Positions 1-6,279 of a stretch of DNA of 7,612 bases are shown here, piece after piece (the stretch's first letter is position 1; the number at the start of each line of letters is the position of its first letter). Source of the stretch: Bryobacterales bacterium (GTDB lineage: Bacteria; Acidobacteriota; Terriglobia; Bryobacterales; Bryobacteraceae); contig PLMF01000088.1 of NCBI GenBank assembly GCA_003142355.1, positions 15,219 to 22,830 on the forward strand. Direction: 5' to 3'. Below the pieces are notes generated by a model. The model saw only the letters and a program-made list of their open reading frames with translations, had not been told where the DNA came from and made no database searches. The translations under genes were made by a program, and so were the position numbers.

Positions 1-231
1 TGGAAGGCCGTGTTCGCTTCTCACGAAGCAGCCCACCAGAGCGCCGGCCTTCGACTCGTTCAAATCTGGCGCTGCGCCGAGGACGCCAACAACATCTTCT
101 TCATGTTCGAAGTTGCCAGCATAGACAAGGCCCGGGAGTTCATCGGCGATCCCGAGGCCGCTAAAGCTGGAGAAGCTTCGGGTGTTATCGATGGCGAGTA
201 CCATTTCGTCGCAGATGCCGGGGCCTACTGA
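1..231 (+). CDS. Small dimeric alpha-beta-barrel protein (ABM/cyclase-like), 5' partial
   Basis: The reading frame is open from the first base (codons TGG AAG GCC GTG) to a TGA at 229-231, giving 76 visible residues. It begins inside the gene, so the GTG at 10 is probably internal. The visible pattern is WKAVFASHEAAHQSAGL, then a strand ending in QIWR, then a D-x-N-N-hydrophobic strand, a helix of the form DKAREFIGDPEA, and a last strand ending EYHFV. This order resembles small single-domain ferredoxin-like proteins of the antibiotic-biosynthesis-monooxygenase/cyclase type, which are roughly 95-100 residues long, so about 20 residues are missing. Such proteins usually form homodimers; substrates are generally unknown and no catalytic residue can be named here. 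The family call rests on the overall pattern and is moderate; the gene itself is well supported by its protein-like composition. Confidence 0.72.
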   Translation, partial: WKAVFASHEAAHQSAGLRLVQIWRCAEDANNIFFMFEVASIDKAREFIGDPEAAKAGEASGVIDGEYHFVADAGAY

Positions 232-337
232 CCGCCTGCCGTAACCAGCCTGCGTCCGAGATTCCTCCCGGAGTGGGACGCGGGGATGTATGATCGCATC
301 GGCCTGGCGGCGCAGGTTGCACTGCTACAATCCGGGT
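232..337. other. Intergenic spacer with a weak stem
   Basis: The gap separates the small barrel protein from the VOC gene. GCGTCC at 252-257 pairs with GGACGC at 276-281 around an 18-nt loop, but no T-run follows, so it does not qualify as a Rho-independent terminator. The 3' end carries the candidate -10 box for the VOC gene. Confidence 0.3.
326..331 (+). promoter_or_regulatory. Candidate -10 box (TACAAT) for a leaderless VOC transcript
   Basis: TACAAT matches the sigma-70 -10 consensus at five of six positions and ends 6 nt before the ATG at 338. That spacing would put the transcription start at or next to the A of the start codon. No Shine-Dalgarno stretch precedes this ATG, which agrees with a leaderless mRNA. 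There is no good -35 match at the expected 17-nt distance (about 303-308), so this rests on the -10 box and geometry only. Confidence 0.45.
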
Positions 338-721
338 ATGGTCAAAGGGATTGAACATACCGCCATCGCGTCGCCCGACCCGCACAAACTGGCGCGCTGG
401 TACGTAGAGCACCTCGACTTCGTCATCAACTACCAATCGGCGGGCAGCAAAACGACGTTTGTGAAGGCGTCGGACGGGTCGATGATTGAGATCATCGAAT
501 CCCGCGGCGCGCCGCCCGCCGCGCTGGACATGAAGGCCGCCGGGCTGCGGCACCTGGCGATCGCGGTAACGGATTTCGACGCGGTTTACGAGAGATTGAA
601 AGGCAAGGGCGTTTCGTTCCTGACGGAGCCGGAGAAGAAGGGCGGGAACTCGCTGGTGTTCTTCACCGACTGCGACGGGAACATTCTGCATTTGCTGCAA
701 CGGGAAAAGCCGCTACCGTAG
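338..721 (+). CDS. VOC-superfamily metalloenzyme (glyoxalase/dioxygenase-like)
   Basis: This 127-residue protein has the two paired beta-alpha-beta-beta-beta modules of the vicinal-oxygen-chelate fold. The first starts at GIEHTAIAS with a helix (PHKLARWYVEHL), the second at LRHLAIAV with a helix (DAVYERLKGKG) and ends at DCDGNILHLLQR. The four usual metal-ligand positions are H7, E51, H72 and H118. The last is most often Glu in glyoxalase I-like members, so His there is a noticeable substitution. Family members include glyoxalase I, extradiol dioxygenases, fosfomycin-resistance enzymes and epimerases; the substrate cannot be read from this sequence. The ATG at 338 is preferred over the in-frame ATG at 290 because the extra 16 residues are Arg-rich and unlike the family, and because a -10 box lies between the two. 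It is soluble and cytoplasmic, with no signal peptide. Neighbours give no pathway hint. Confidence 0.88.
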   Translation: MVKGIEHTAIASPDPHKLARWYVEHLDFVINYQSAGSKTTFVKASDGSMIEIIESRGAPPAALDMKAAGLRHLAIAVTDFDAVYERLKGKGVSFLTEPEKKGGNSLVFFTDCDGNILHLLQREKPLP

Positions 722-809
722 GGTGGGCTGTCACTCTGCAAATTCCGAGTGGCCGGCGCCGCGCCTCGTAGTTGAGGGATAATACTTCCGTCAGAAAGGA
801 ATTCTGTCG
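722..809 (+). promoter_or_regulatory. Promoter and RBS region of the DUF1080/FG-GAP gene
   Basis: GATAAT at 778-783 is a five-of-six match to the -10 consensus. No clear -35 element is seen about 17 nt upstream, where the DNA is GC-rich. A Shine-Dalgarno stretch GAAAGGA lies at 794-800, 9 nt before the ATG at 810, and fixes that start. Transcription would begin near 790. This suggests the downstream gene has its own promoter rather than reading through from the VOC gene. Confidence 0.5.
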
Positions 810-2666
810 ATGATCTTTCGAAACCTCTTTTTCACGGCTGTTCTGGCCGCGACAGCGATGCTGGCGGCGGGCCCGCCATTTATTCCGGGTGCGACGTTTC
901 ACGGCTCCAGCCTGAGCGGGTGGCACACGCTCGGGCAGGCAGAGTGGACGGCGTCCAATGGCGAGATCACCGGCAGGCCGAAATCGGCCGCCGGCGGATG
1001 GCTCCTGATGGACCAGGGACTTCAGGATTTGGGCGTCTATGCCTCGTTCCGCTGCCCCGCCGGGTGCAAGAGCGGCATCATCATGCGCGCGCAGAAAACC
1101 GCGGATGGCATGAAAGGCCTGCTGGTATCGCTGACGGAAGGCGACGTGGGGCTGTATCGCATTACGCTGGATGCCGAGGGCAGGGAAACGCAGCGGGAGA
1201 AGCTGACGGCGACGGATCCGCTGCAGCGCTTTGGAAGAGCCATGGCGCAGAATCCCCTCGCGGGCGGGCGCGGCGGGCCCGGCCGGGGAGCGGGCCGTGG
1301 CGCCAACGAGCAGGCGGATGCCTGGAACACGGTTCAGGCGATGCTGGATGCGGATGTCCTGCGGGGTTCGCTGGGAGGCACCCCATTCGGTCTCGGCACA
1401 GGCATCACGGGAGACGAAGGGAACGGGTTCGGGCCCATCGGCCTGTATGTGGGCGGGTCGGGAGAGGTGCACTTCAAGGATATTGCCTACAAGGACTTGA
1501 GGCTCAAAGGAGAGCCGCAGGAACAGCTTTCGAGCCATTTCCGGATGCAGCGCCTGAGCGAATACTATTACTCATGGGGCATCACCACGGCGGACATGAA
1601 CCACGACGGCGTGCCGGACGTGGTAGCGGGGCCTTACTATTACCTGGGGCCGGATTACACCCAGCGCCGCGAGATCTATGCGGCCGCCACATATAGCCCG
1701 AGCAGCGAATTTTCCAATGATTCGTGGCTGGATTTCGCCTATGATTTCACCGGCGACGGCTGGCCGGACCTGATCACCACGGGGGCGGGCAAGCAGACCA
1801 CGCTGTATGTCAATCCGCGGGGCGAGCCGCGGCGATGGGATAAGTACGTGGTGGTGCCGCAGAGCAACACCGAAATCGCCCTGCTGAAGGACATCGATGG
1901 CGACGGGCGCCCGGACCTCGTGCTAGGCCTAGGCGGCGTGTTAGTGTGGGCTCAACCGGACCCGGCCAATCCCACCGGGAAGTGGGTGGTCCACCAGATT
2001 TCCGGTCCTAACGGCGTGAGCGCACACGGGCTGGGCGTCGGCGATATCAACGGCGACGGGCGTCCGGACGTCTTGACGAATACGGGCTGGTATGAACAGC
2101 CGCCCAAAGGCTCGACCGAGCCGTGGACCTTCCATCCGGAGGACTTCGGAGCCCGGGGTGGAGCCGAGATGGCCGTCTACGACGTCAACGGCGACGGACT
2201 GAACGACGTGGTGACTGCTCTCAACGCGCACGGATTCGGCCTGGCGTGGTTTGAGCAGAAGCGCGACGCGGCCGGCAAGATTTCGTTTGTGAGGCACATG
2301 ATCATGGACGATTTCTCGACCAAGAACGCGGGCGACGTCACCTTCACCGAACTGCACGGCTCGACCTCCGGCGACGTGGATGGCGACGGCATTCCGGATT
2401 TCATCGTCGGCAAGCGCTACTGGTCGCACCGCGACACCTATACCGATCCGGATCCCTACGGGCCGCCGGTGCTGTATTGGTACCGCACGGTGCGGGACAA
2501 GAGCGCTCCCGGCGGGGCGAGGTTCGTTCCGGAGCTGATTCACAACCGTTCGGGAGCGGGCTCGCAAGTCATCGCCCTGGATTTGAATCACGACGGCGCT
2601 TTGGATATCGTCGTTTCCACCAACCGCGGGACGTTCATCTTCTGGGGTACGCAGCACCGGAAATAG
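810..2666 (+). CDS. Secreted DUF1080-like domain plus seven FG-GAP/VCBS-type repeats
   Basis: The 618-residue product starts with a signal peptide (residues 1-20, hydrophobic core FFTAVLAATAMLAA). Residues about 27-231 resemble the DUF1080/3-keto-disaccharide hydrolase domain (PF06439), a LamG-like sandwich: TFHGSSLSGWHT, later SGIIMRAQ, and a closing VHFKDIAYKDL-like strand. A Gly/Arg-rich loop (about 152-164) interrupts it. Residues about 250-618 carry seven D-x-[DNT]-x-D-G-x-x-D motifs at 262, 312, 361, 412, 458, 522 and 591, the calcium loops of integrin-alpha/FG-GAP-like propeller blades. Seven motifs fit one complete seven-bladed propeller. The likely place is periplasm or cell surface, with a role in glycan or polymer binding or breakdown. 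That role is inferred, since few proteins of this architecture are characterised. The start is set by a good Shine-Dalgarno. DUF1080 members are widespread in Acidobacteriota and Planctomycetota. Confidence 0.88.
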   Translation: MIFRNLFFTAVLAATAMLAAGPPFIPGATFHGSSLSGWHTLGQAEWTASNGEITGRPKSAAGGWLLMDQGLQDLGVYASFRCPAGCKSGIIMRAQKTADGMKGLLVSLTEGDVGLYRITLDAEGRETQREKLTATDPLQRFGRAMAQNPLAGGRGGPGRGAGRGANEQADAWNTVQAMLDADVLRGSLGGTPFGLGTGITGDEGNGFGPIGLYVGGSGEVHFKDIAYKDLRLKGEPQEQLSSHFRMQRLSEYYYSWGITTADMNHDGVPDVVAGPYYYLGPDYTQRREIYAAATYSPSSEFSNDSWLDFAYDFTGDGWPDLITTGAGKQTTLYVNPRGEPRRWDKYVVVPQSNTEIALLKDIDGDGRPDLVLGLGGVLVWAQPDPANPTGKWVVHQISGPNGVSAHGLGVGDINGDGRPDVLTNTGWYEQPPKGSTEPWTFHPEDFGARGGAEMAVYDVNGDGLNDVVTALNAHGFGLAWFEQKRDAAGKISFVRHMIMDDFSTKNAGDVTFTELHGSTSGDVDGDGIPDFIVGKRYWSHRDTYTDPDPYGPPVLYWYRTVRDKSAPGGARFVPELIHNRSGAGSQVIALDLNHDGALDIVVSTNRGTFIFWGTQHRK

Positions 2667-2796
2667 AGACTTGGCTCTGTACGGCCGATCAGCGCCTGGT
2701 CAGTCTTCAATTTCACGCCGCGCCTCTTTGCGCCGTTCCGCGATCAGTTCGTCCGACCAGAGCACATTGGCGGGCGCGATGCTGTATTGCACGGCG
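2667..2796. other. Convergent intergenic gap between the FG-GAP gene and mqnE
   Basis: Two genes end facing each other here. A bidirectional terminator would be expected, but I find no GC-rich stem followed by a T-run on either strand. Only a short complementary pair (AGACT 2667-2671 with AGTCT 2702-2706) is present. Termination may be Rho-dependent. Apart from the doubtful small frame at 2700-2792, nothing is supported. Confidence 0.4.
2700..2792 (-). CDS. Possible 30-codon small ORF or gene remnant downstream of mqnE
   Basis: A short frame on the minus strand runs from GTG at 2792-2790 to TGA at 2702-2700, beginning 4 nt after the mqnE stop. Its 30 residues end in a charged helical tail (SDELIAERRKEARREIED) that looks more protein-like than the other frames here. 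The frame also extends upstream into mqnE in a shifted phase, where the translation is low-quality (CWCSA), so a start inside or next to mqnE is uncertain. There is no Shine-Dalgarno. It could be the C-terminal remnant of a decayed gene, a tiny genuine gene, or chance. I do not recognise a family. Confidence 0.25.
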   Translation of the reverse strand: MQYSIAPANVLWSDELIAERRKEARREIED

Positions 2797-3915
2797 CTAC
2801 ACCAGCACCGTGAAGGTGGCGTCGCTCCGCTCGACCGGGCGGTAGAGAGTATCCCGCTCGACCGGCTCGCGGCCGGCCTTGCGGATCAGGTGCAGCAACT
2901 CGGCGCGGCGCAGACCCTGCGTGGTGGTGGCTCCGGCGTCGTGGTAAATCCGTTCCTCCACGATGGTGCCGTCGATATCGTCGGCGCCGAAGCGCAGCGC
3001 GATCTGCGCGATGCGCGGCGTCATCATCACCCAGTAGGCCTTGATGTGCGGGATGTTGTCCAGCATCAGGCGCGCGACGGCGATGTTCTTGATGTCCGCG
3101 AAACCGGTGGTGCCGGGGATGTGCTGGAGGGCCGTGTTATCGGGATGAAAGGCCAGCGGGATGAAGGTCGCAAAACCGTGCGTTTCGTCCTGCAGGTCTC
3201 GCAGGCGGATCAGGTGGTCCACGCGGTCTTCCTCGTTTTCGATGTGGCCGTACAGCATGGTGCAGTTGGAGCGGAGACCTAACTGGTGTGCGGCGCGGGC
3301 GGCATCGAGCCACTCCCGGCCGTCGATTTTGTGATCGCAGACGATGCGCCGGACGCGCTCGTTGAAGATCTCGGCGCCGCCGCCGGGCAGGGAATCCATG
3401 CCCGCATCGCGCAGGCGTTCGAGGGTCTCGCGCACCGGAATCTTCGTGCGCCGCGCCAGGTGGGCGATCTCCACCATGGTGAGGGCCTTCAGGTGGACCC
3501 GCGGGAAACGCTGCTTCAGGCCGCGCAGCATCTCGCAGTACCAATCGAGGGTAAGCTCGGGATGCAGGCCGCCCACGATGTGGAACTCGGTGACCGCCTC
3601 GCTCCAGCCCTCGCCGGCGCGTTGCCACACCTGGTCGAGCGACATGGTGTAGGCCTTGGGATCGCGCACGCGCTTGCCGAAAGCGCACAGGCGGCAACTG
3701 GCCACACAGACGTCGGTGGGGTTGATGTGGCGGTTCACGTTGAAATAGGCGACGTCGCCGTGAAGCCGCTCGCGCACCAGGTTGGCCAGGTAGCCGAGCG
3801 CCAGGATGTCGGTGGTGCGGTAGAGCGCAACACCGTCGCCGAAAGAGAGCCGCTCGCCCGCTTCGACCTTGCCGCGGATAGGGACAAGACGGCAATCGTC
3901 GATTACCACTTGCAT
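2797..3915 (-). CDS. mqnE: Aminofutalosine synthase MqnE (radical SAM)
   Basis: MqnE joins the MqnA product 3-[(1-carboxyvinyl)oxy]benzoate to the adenosyl group of S-adenosylmethionine, giving 6-amino-6-deoxyfutalosine in the futalosine menaquinone pathway (EC 2.5.1.120). The 372-residue protein has the usual family length. The 4Fe-4S motif is C70-x3-C74-x2-C77 within NPTDVCVASCRLCAFGK, typical of MqnE/MqnC/CofH-type enzymes. Other family-like segments are FHIVGGLHPE (111-120), LPGGGAEIF (176-184), LDNIPHIKAYWVM (285-297) and, near the C-terminus, RIYHDAGATT with GREPVERDTLYR, which favour MqnE over the related cyclase MqnC. The ATG lies 3 nt after the mqnP stop, with only a weak GAAG before it, so translation is probably coupled to mqnP. 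The protein is cytoplasmic and needs anaerobic or protected Fe-S assembly. MqnA, B, C and D are not in this window. Confidence 0.94.
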   Translation of the reverse strand: MQVVIDDCRLVPIRGKVEAGERLSFGDGVALYRTTDILALGYLANLVRERLHGDVAYFNVNRHINPTDVCVASCRLCAFGKRVRDPKAYTMSLDQVWQRAGEGWSEAVTEFHIVGGLHPELTLDWYCEMLRGLKQRFPRVHLKALTMVEIAHLARRTKIPVRETLERLRDAGMDSLPGGGAEIFNERVRRIVCDHKIDGREWLDAARAAHQLGLRSNCTMLYGHIENEEDRVDHLIRLRDLQDETHGFATFIPLAFHPDNTALQHIPGTTGFADIKNIAVARLMLDNIPHIKAYWVMMTPRIAQIALRFGADDIDGTIVEERIYHDAGATTTQGLRRAELLHLIRKAGREPVERDTLYRPVERSDATFTVLV

Positions 3916-3918
3916 ACT

Positions 3919-4803
3919 TCAGGCACCCGGTTTGAGGAGGAGTATATCAGCAGCCCAGAACAGAAAGAATAACACGCTGACATAGCCGTTCATGGTGAAG
4001 AAGGCGGCGTTGACGCGGGAAAGGTCGTGGGGCTTCACCAGGCTGTGCTCGTAGACCAGCAGCGCCACAATGGCGCCGACGCCGGCCAGCGCCAGGGCGC
4101 CGAGGTGCAGCGTGTAAACCAGGGCCAGCAGGCAGACCACCATCAGCGCGTGCATCGCCCGGGCGGCCCATAACGCTCCGGCGATGCCCAAGATGCGCGG
4201 CACGCTGCAGAGCCCTTCGGCGATGTCGAATTCGTAATCCTGGCAGGAATAGATGACGTCGAAACCGGCGGTCCAGAACGTTACCGCGGCGGTGAGCCAG
4301 AGAATGCGCGGGTCGAGCGAACCGCGCACGGCGGTCCAGGCGGCGGCGGGCGCGATTCCCAGGCAGAACCCCAGCACCAGGTGCGAGAAAGAGGTAAAGC
4401 GCTTGGTGAAGGAATAGAAGAACACCGTGCCCAACACCACCGGGGCGAGACGCAGGCACAGCCGGTTGAGTTGGCCGGCGGCCAGGAAGAAGATGACCGA
4501 CGATGCTGCCACGAACCCCCAGGCAAAACCGCGAGACAGGAGGCCGGCGGGCAAGTGCCGCATACTGGTGCGCGGATTGCGCGCGTCGATTTCGAAATCG
4601 ACCAGCCGGTTGAAGGCCATGGCGGCCGAGCGGGCGCACACCATCGCCATTACGATCCAAAACAGCTTGCGCGCAATCTCCCCGCCGCCCGCGCCGCTGT
4701 CGCGGAAAGCCAGCAGAGCCCCGGTGAGGGCGAACGGCAGGGCGAAGACCGAATGCTCGAACTTGATCATTTCGAGCGTCAGCCGGAGACGTTTCCAGAG
4801 CAT
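3919..4803 (-). CDS. mqnP: UbiA-family prenyltransferase of the futalosine pathway (MqnP-like)
   Basis: This 294-residue integral membrane protein belongs to the UbiA superfamily. It carries both Asp-rich motifs that bind Mg2+ and the prenyl diphosphate: N65-x3-D69-x3-D73 in FNRLVDFEIDARNPRT, and D189-x3-D193 in YSCQDYEFD. Several hydrophobic segments (about 17-33, 47-64, 95-110, 118-131, 142-157, 168-184, 208-250, 270-290) fit the eight- to nine-helix fold. KFEHSVFALPFAL near the N-terminus and LSRVNAAFFTMNGYVSVLFFLF near the C-terminus are characteristic of the subgroup once named putative 4-hydroxybenzoate polyprenyltransferase. In organisms using futalosine this protein is proposed to prenylate 1,4-dihydroxy-6-naphthoate (MqnP). 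Its position directly ahead of mqnE supports that over a ubiquinone role. It starts at an ATG about 15 nt from a TAAAAT box, leaving a very short leader and no Shine-Dalgarno. Confidence 0.9.
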   Translation of the reverse strand: MLWKRLRLTLEMIKFEHSVFALPFALTGALLAFRDSGAGGGEIARKLFWIVMAMVCARSAAMAFNRLVDFEIDARNPRTSMRHLPAGLLSRGFAWGFVAASSVIFFLAAGQLNRLCLRLAPVVLGTVFFYSFTKRFTSFSHLVLGFCLGIAPAAAWTAVRGSLDPRILWLTAAVTFWTAGFDVIYSCQDYEFDIAEGLCSVPRILGIAGALWAARAMHALMVVCLLALVYTLHLGALALAGVGAIVALLVYEHSLVKPHDLSRVNAAFFTMNGYVSVLFFLFWAADILLLKPGA

Positions 4804-4918
4804 CGGGAGAGTAGCCCTATTTTACCGCCTGCCATCGGGTAAAATTGCGGTTCCAGGCACGCTTACCCGCGTGTTACAGTTTGAGCGTATAGCCGGGCGC
4901 CTGAAGGGAGTAGCGGGA
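4804..4918. promoter_or_regulatory. Divergent promoter region between mqnP and the PP2C gene
   Basis: Two TAAAAT -10-like boxes face outward: minus-strand at 4824-4819 (toward mqnP) and plus-strand at 4840-4845 (toward the phosphatase). The mqnP transcript would start near 4812 and have a leader of about 9 nt. The phosphatase transcript would start near 4852 with a leader of about 67 nt. Neither box has a recognisable -35 at 17 nt. The boxes lie inside a perfect inverted repeat, ATTTTACC (4819-4826) and GGTAAAAT (4838-4845), with an 11-nt spacer. CATCGGG also occurs twice (4801-4807, 4833-4839). Confidence 0.5.
4904..4910 (+). promoter_or_regulatory. Shine-Dalgarno for the PP2C gene
   Basis: AAGGGAG sits 8 nt before the ATG at 4919. 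It decides this start over the in-frame GTG at 4871, which lacks a ribosome-binding site and would add 16 residues not expected before the conserved N-terminal strand of PP2C enzymes. Confidence 0.65.
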
Positions 4919-5641
4919 ATGTTGGAAGCCTTCGCCTTGTCGGACCAAGGCTGCGTCAGATCGAATAATGAAGACTACTGCCTGATCAAACCGGAGCTGG
5001 GACTGTACGTGCTGGCGGACGGGATGGGCGGAGCCAGAGCCGGCGAGCGGGCATCGCAATTGGCCGTGGATACGGTGGTGGAGGTGGTGCGGGAGGCCCA
5101 GCGCCGGGATTCCCAGGTACTGCGGACGGCTGTGGAGGAGGCCAACCGCCGGGTACTGGAAGCGGCGCGGAACGACGCCAGTCTGGAAGGCATGGGCACC
5201 ACCCTGGTGGTGGCGCTCGAAACCGAGGAAGGCCTCTCCATCGCCAGCGTGGGAGACAGCCGCGCCTACCTGCTGGATGAGAGCGGCTTCCGCGCCATCA
5301 CCGACGACCAGACGTGGGTCAACGAAGTCGGCCGGCCGCTCGGGCTGGACGAGGACAGCCTCCGGAATCACCCCATGCGGCACGTGCTGACCATGGCCGT
5401 GGGAGCCAGCGCCCCGCTGACCGTCAACTACTATTCGGTGCCCTTGCAGGTGGGCGCGCTGGTGCTGATTTCGAGCGACGGGCTGCACGGAGTGGTGGAC
5501 GCGGCTCAAATCGAACAGATCCTGCGCGGCGGGCCGTACGGCTGGACTCTCGAAGAAAGCTGCCACCGCCTGATTGAGGCGGCCAAAGAAGCCGGGGGCC
5601 CGGACAACATCACCGTCATATTGACGAGAAAATCCGGCTGA
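4919..5641 (+). CDS. PP2C-family Ser/Thr protein phosphatase
   Basis: The 240-residue product is a single PP2C (PPM) catalytic domain, the usual length for stand-alone bacterial Stp/PrpC-type enzymes. Conserved motifs appear in order: RSNNEDY (14-20, metal ligand D19), LADGMGGARAGERAS (32-46, D34/G35), GMGTTLVV (91-98), VGDSRAYLL (111-119), the ITDDQTW segment (127-133), SSDGLHG (185-191, D187) and GGPDNITVI (226-234, D229). All core metal-binding acidic residues are present, so it should be an active Mn/Mg-dependent phosphatase. The common His after GMGG is Ala here, a mild change. There is no signal peptide or membrane segment, so it is cytoplasmic. Such enzymes typically reverse Hanks-type kinases, but no kinase gene is in the window. 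It leads a tight cluster of envelope proteins. A longer upstream extension of the frame is antisense to mqnP and was not accepted. Confidence 0.93.
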   Translation: MLEAFALSDQGCVRSNNEDYCLIKPELGLYVLADGMGGARAGERASQLAVDTVVEVVREAQRRDSQVLRTAVEEANRRVLEAARNDASLEGMGTTLVVALETEEGLSIASVGDSRAYLLDESGFRAITDDQTWVNEVGRPLGLDEDSLRNHPMRHVLTMAVGASAPLTVNYYSVPLQVGALVLISSDGLHGVVDAAQIEQILRGGPYGWTLEESCHRLIEAAKEAGGPDNITVILTRKSG

Positions 5642-5658
5642 CTGCGCCACTATTTGGC

Positions 5659-6279
5659 GTGGTACACAGCGTCAGAGTCTGTTCAGCAGCGGCGTTTGTT
5701 CTAGCGCTCTCGTCGACGGCGGCGGCTCAAGTCGCCATTCTACAGATCCGCGTCATCGAGGGCGAAGGGGCGGTACACGCTCCGGGGTCGCGCAGCACGC
5801 GCCCGCTGACGGTGGAAGTGACCGACGAAACGGGAAAGCCCGTGGAAGGCGCGGCCATCAGTGTTCACCTGCCGGAGGAGGGACCGGGGGGCGTCTTCGC
5901 CAATGGCATGCGGACGGAGGTGGCGGTCACGGACAGCCATGGACATGCCAGCGTGCATGGCTTGCAGTTGAACCGCGCGCCTGGACCTTTCCAGATTCGA
6001 ATCGTGGCGTCCAAGGAGCAGGCGCGCGCCGGCATGGTGTCATTCCAGTACATTGCCGAGCCAGGAAGCGGGGCGGCGGCCACCGCTGGCAGCTCCCACG
6101 GATATCGAAAGTGGATGGTGTTGGCGGTGCTGGCGGGCGGCGGCGCGGCGGCGGGAATCCTGGCCGCGGGAAAGTCCGGGGGCACCCCGGCGCCGGCGGC
6201 TGCGTCAGTTCCGCCCGCAACCGTCCCGACGGTGACCTTGACGATCGGGGCACCGGCCATCACGGTGGGGAAGCCGTGA
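5659..6279 (+). CDS. Exported Ig-like protein with C-terminal membrane segment
   Basis: This 206-residue protein begins at GTG, 17 bp after the phosphatase stop, with no clear Shine-Dalgarno; the start is chosen because the resulting N-terminus is a good signal peptide (VRVCSAAAFVLALSSTAAA, likely cut before Q24). Residues about 48-131 form an Ig-like fold resembling bacterial Big-1 or carboxypeptidase-regulatory-type domains: PLTVEVTDETGKPVEGAAISV, a GGVFANG loop, then TDSHGHASVHGL and a final RAGMVSFQYI strand. A Gly/Ala/Ser linker leads to a hydrophobic segment (KWMVLAVLAGGGAAAGILAAG, 151-171), probably a membrane anchor. The tail is Ala/Pro-rich and ends TIGAPAITVGKP. Topology and anchoring are inferred. 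Its stop overlaps the next start, so the two are probably translated together. No enzymatic motif is seen; a structural or binding role in the envelope is the safest reading. Confidence 0.75.
   Translation: MVHSVRVCSAAAFVLALSSTAAAQVAILQIRVIEGEGAVHAPGSRSTRPLTVEVTDETGKPVEGAAISVHLPEEGPGGVFANGMRTEVAVTDSHGHASVHGLQLNRAPGPFQIRIVASKEQARAGMVSFQYIAEPGSGAAATAGSSHGYRKWMVLAVLAGGGAAAGILAAGKSGGTPAPAAASVPPATVPTVTLTIGAPAITVGKP

Noticed and set aside
252..281. GCGTCC/GGACGC hairpin as a terminator
   Set aside because: Only 6 bp with an 18-nt loop and no following T-run; it does not meet Rho-independent terminator criteria.
663..1538. A 291-codon minus-strand frame opposite the VOC and DUF1080 genes
   Set aside because: Arg-rich composition and no domain signature; it spans two clear plus-strand genes and their promoter region, so it is a GC-driven shadow.
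1941..2657. A 238-codon minus-strand frame opposite the FG-GAP repeats
   Set aside because: Its regular VAVDV/VAIHV-type repeats are the mirror image of the repeated calcium-loop codons on the plus strand.
3286..3972. A 228-codon plus-strand frame opposite mqnE
   Set aside because: The opposite strand encodes MqnE with an intact radical-SAM cysteine motif; this frame shows no motif and ends within mqnP.
4427..4918. A 164-codon upstream extension of the PP2C frame
   Set aside because: Most of it lies antisense to mqnP, is rich in Arg, Ala, Ser and Lys and unlike any PP2C N-terminus. A good Shine-Dalgarno precedes the ATG at 4919.
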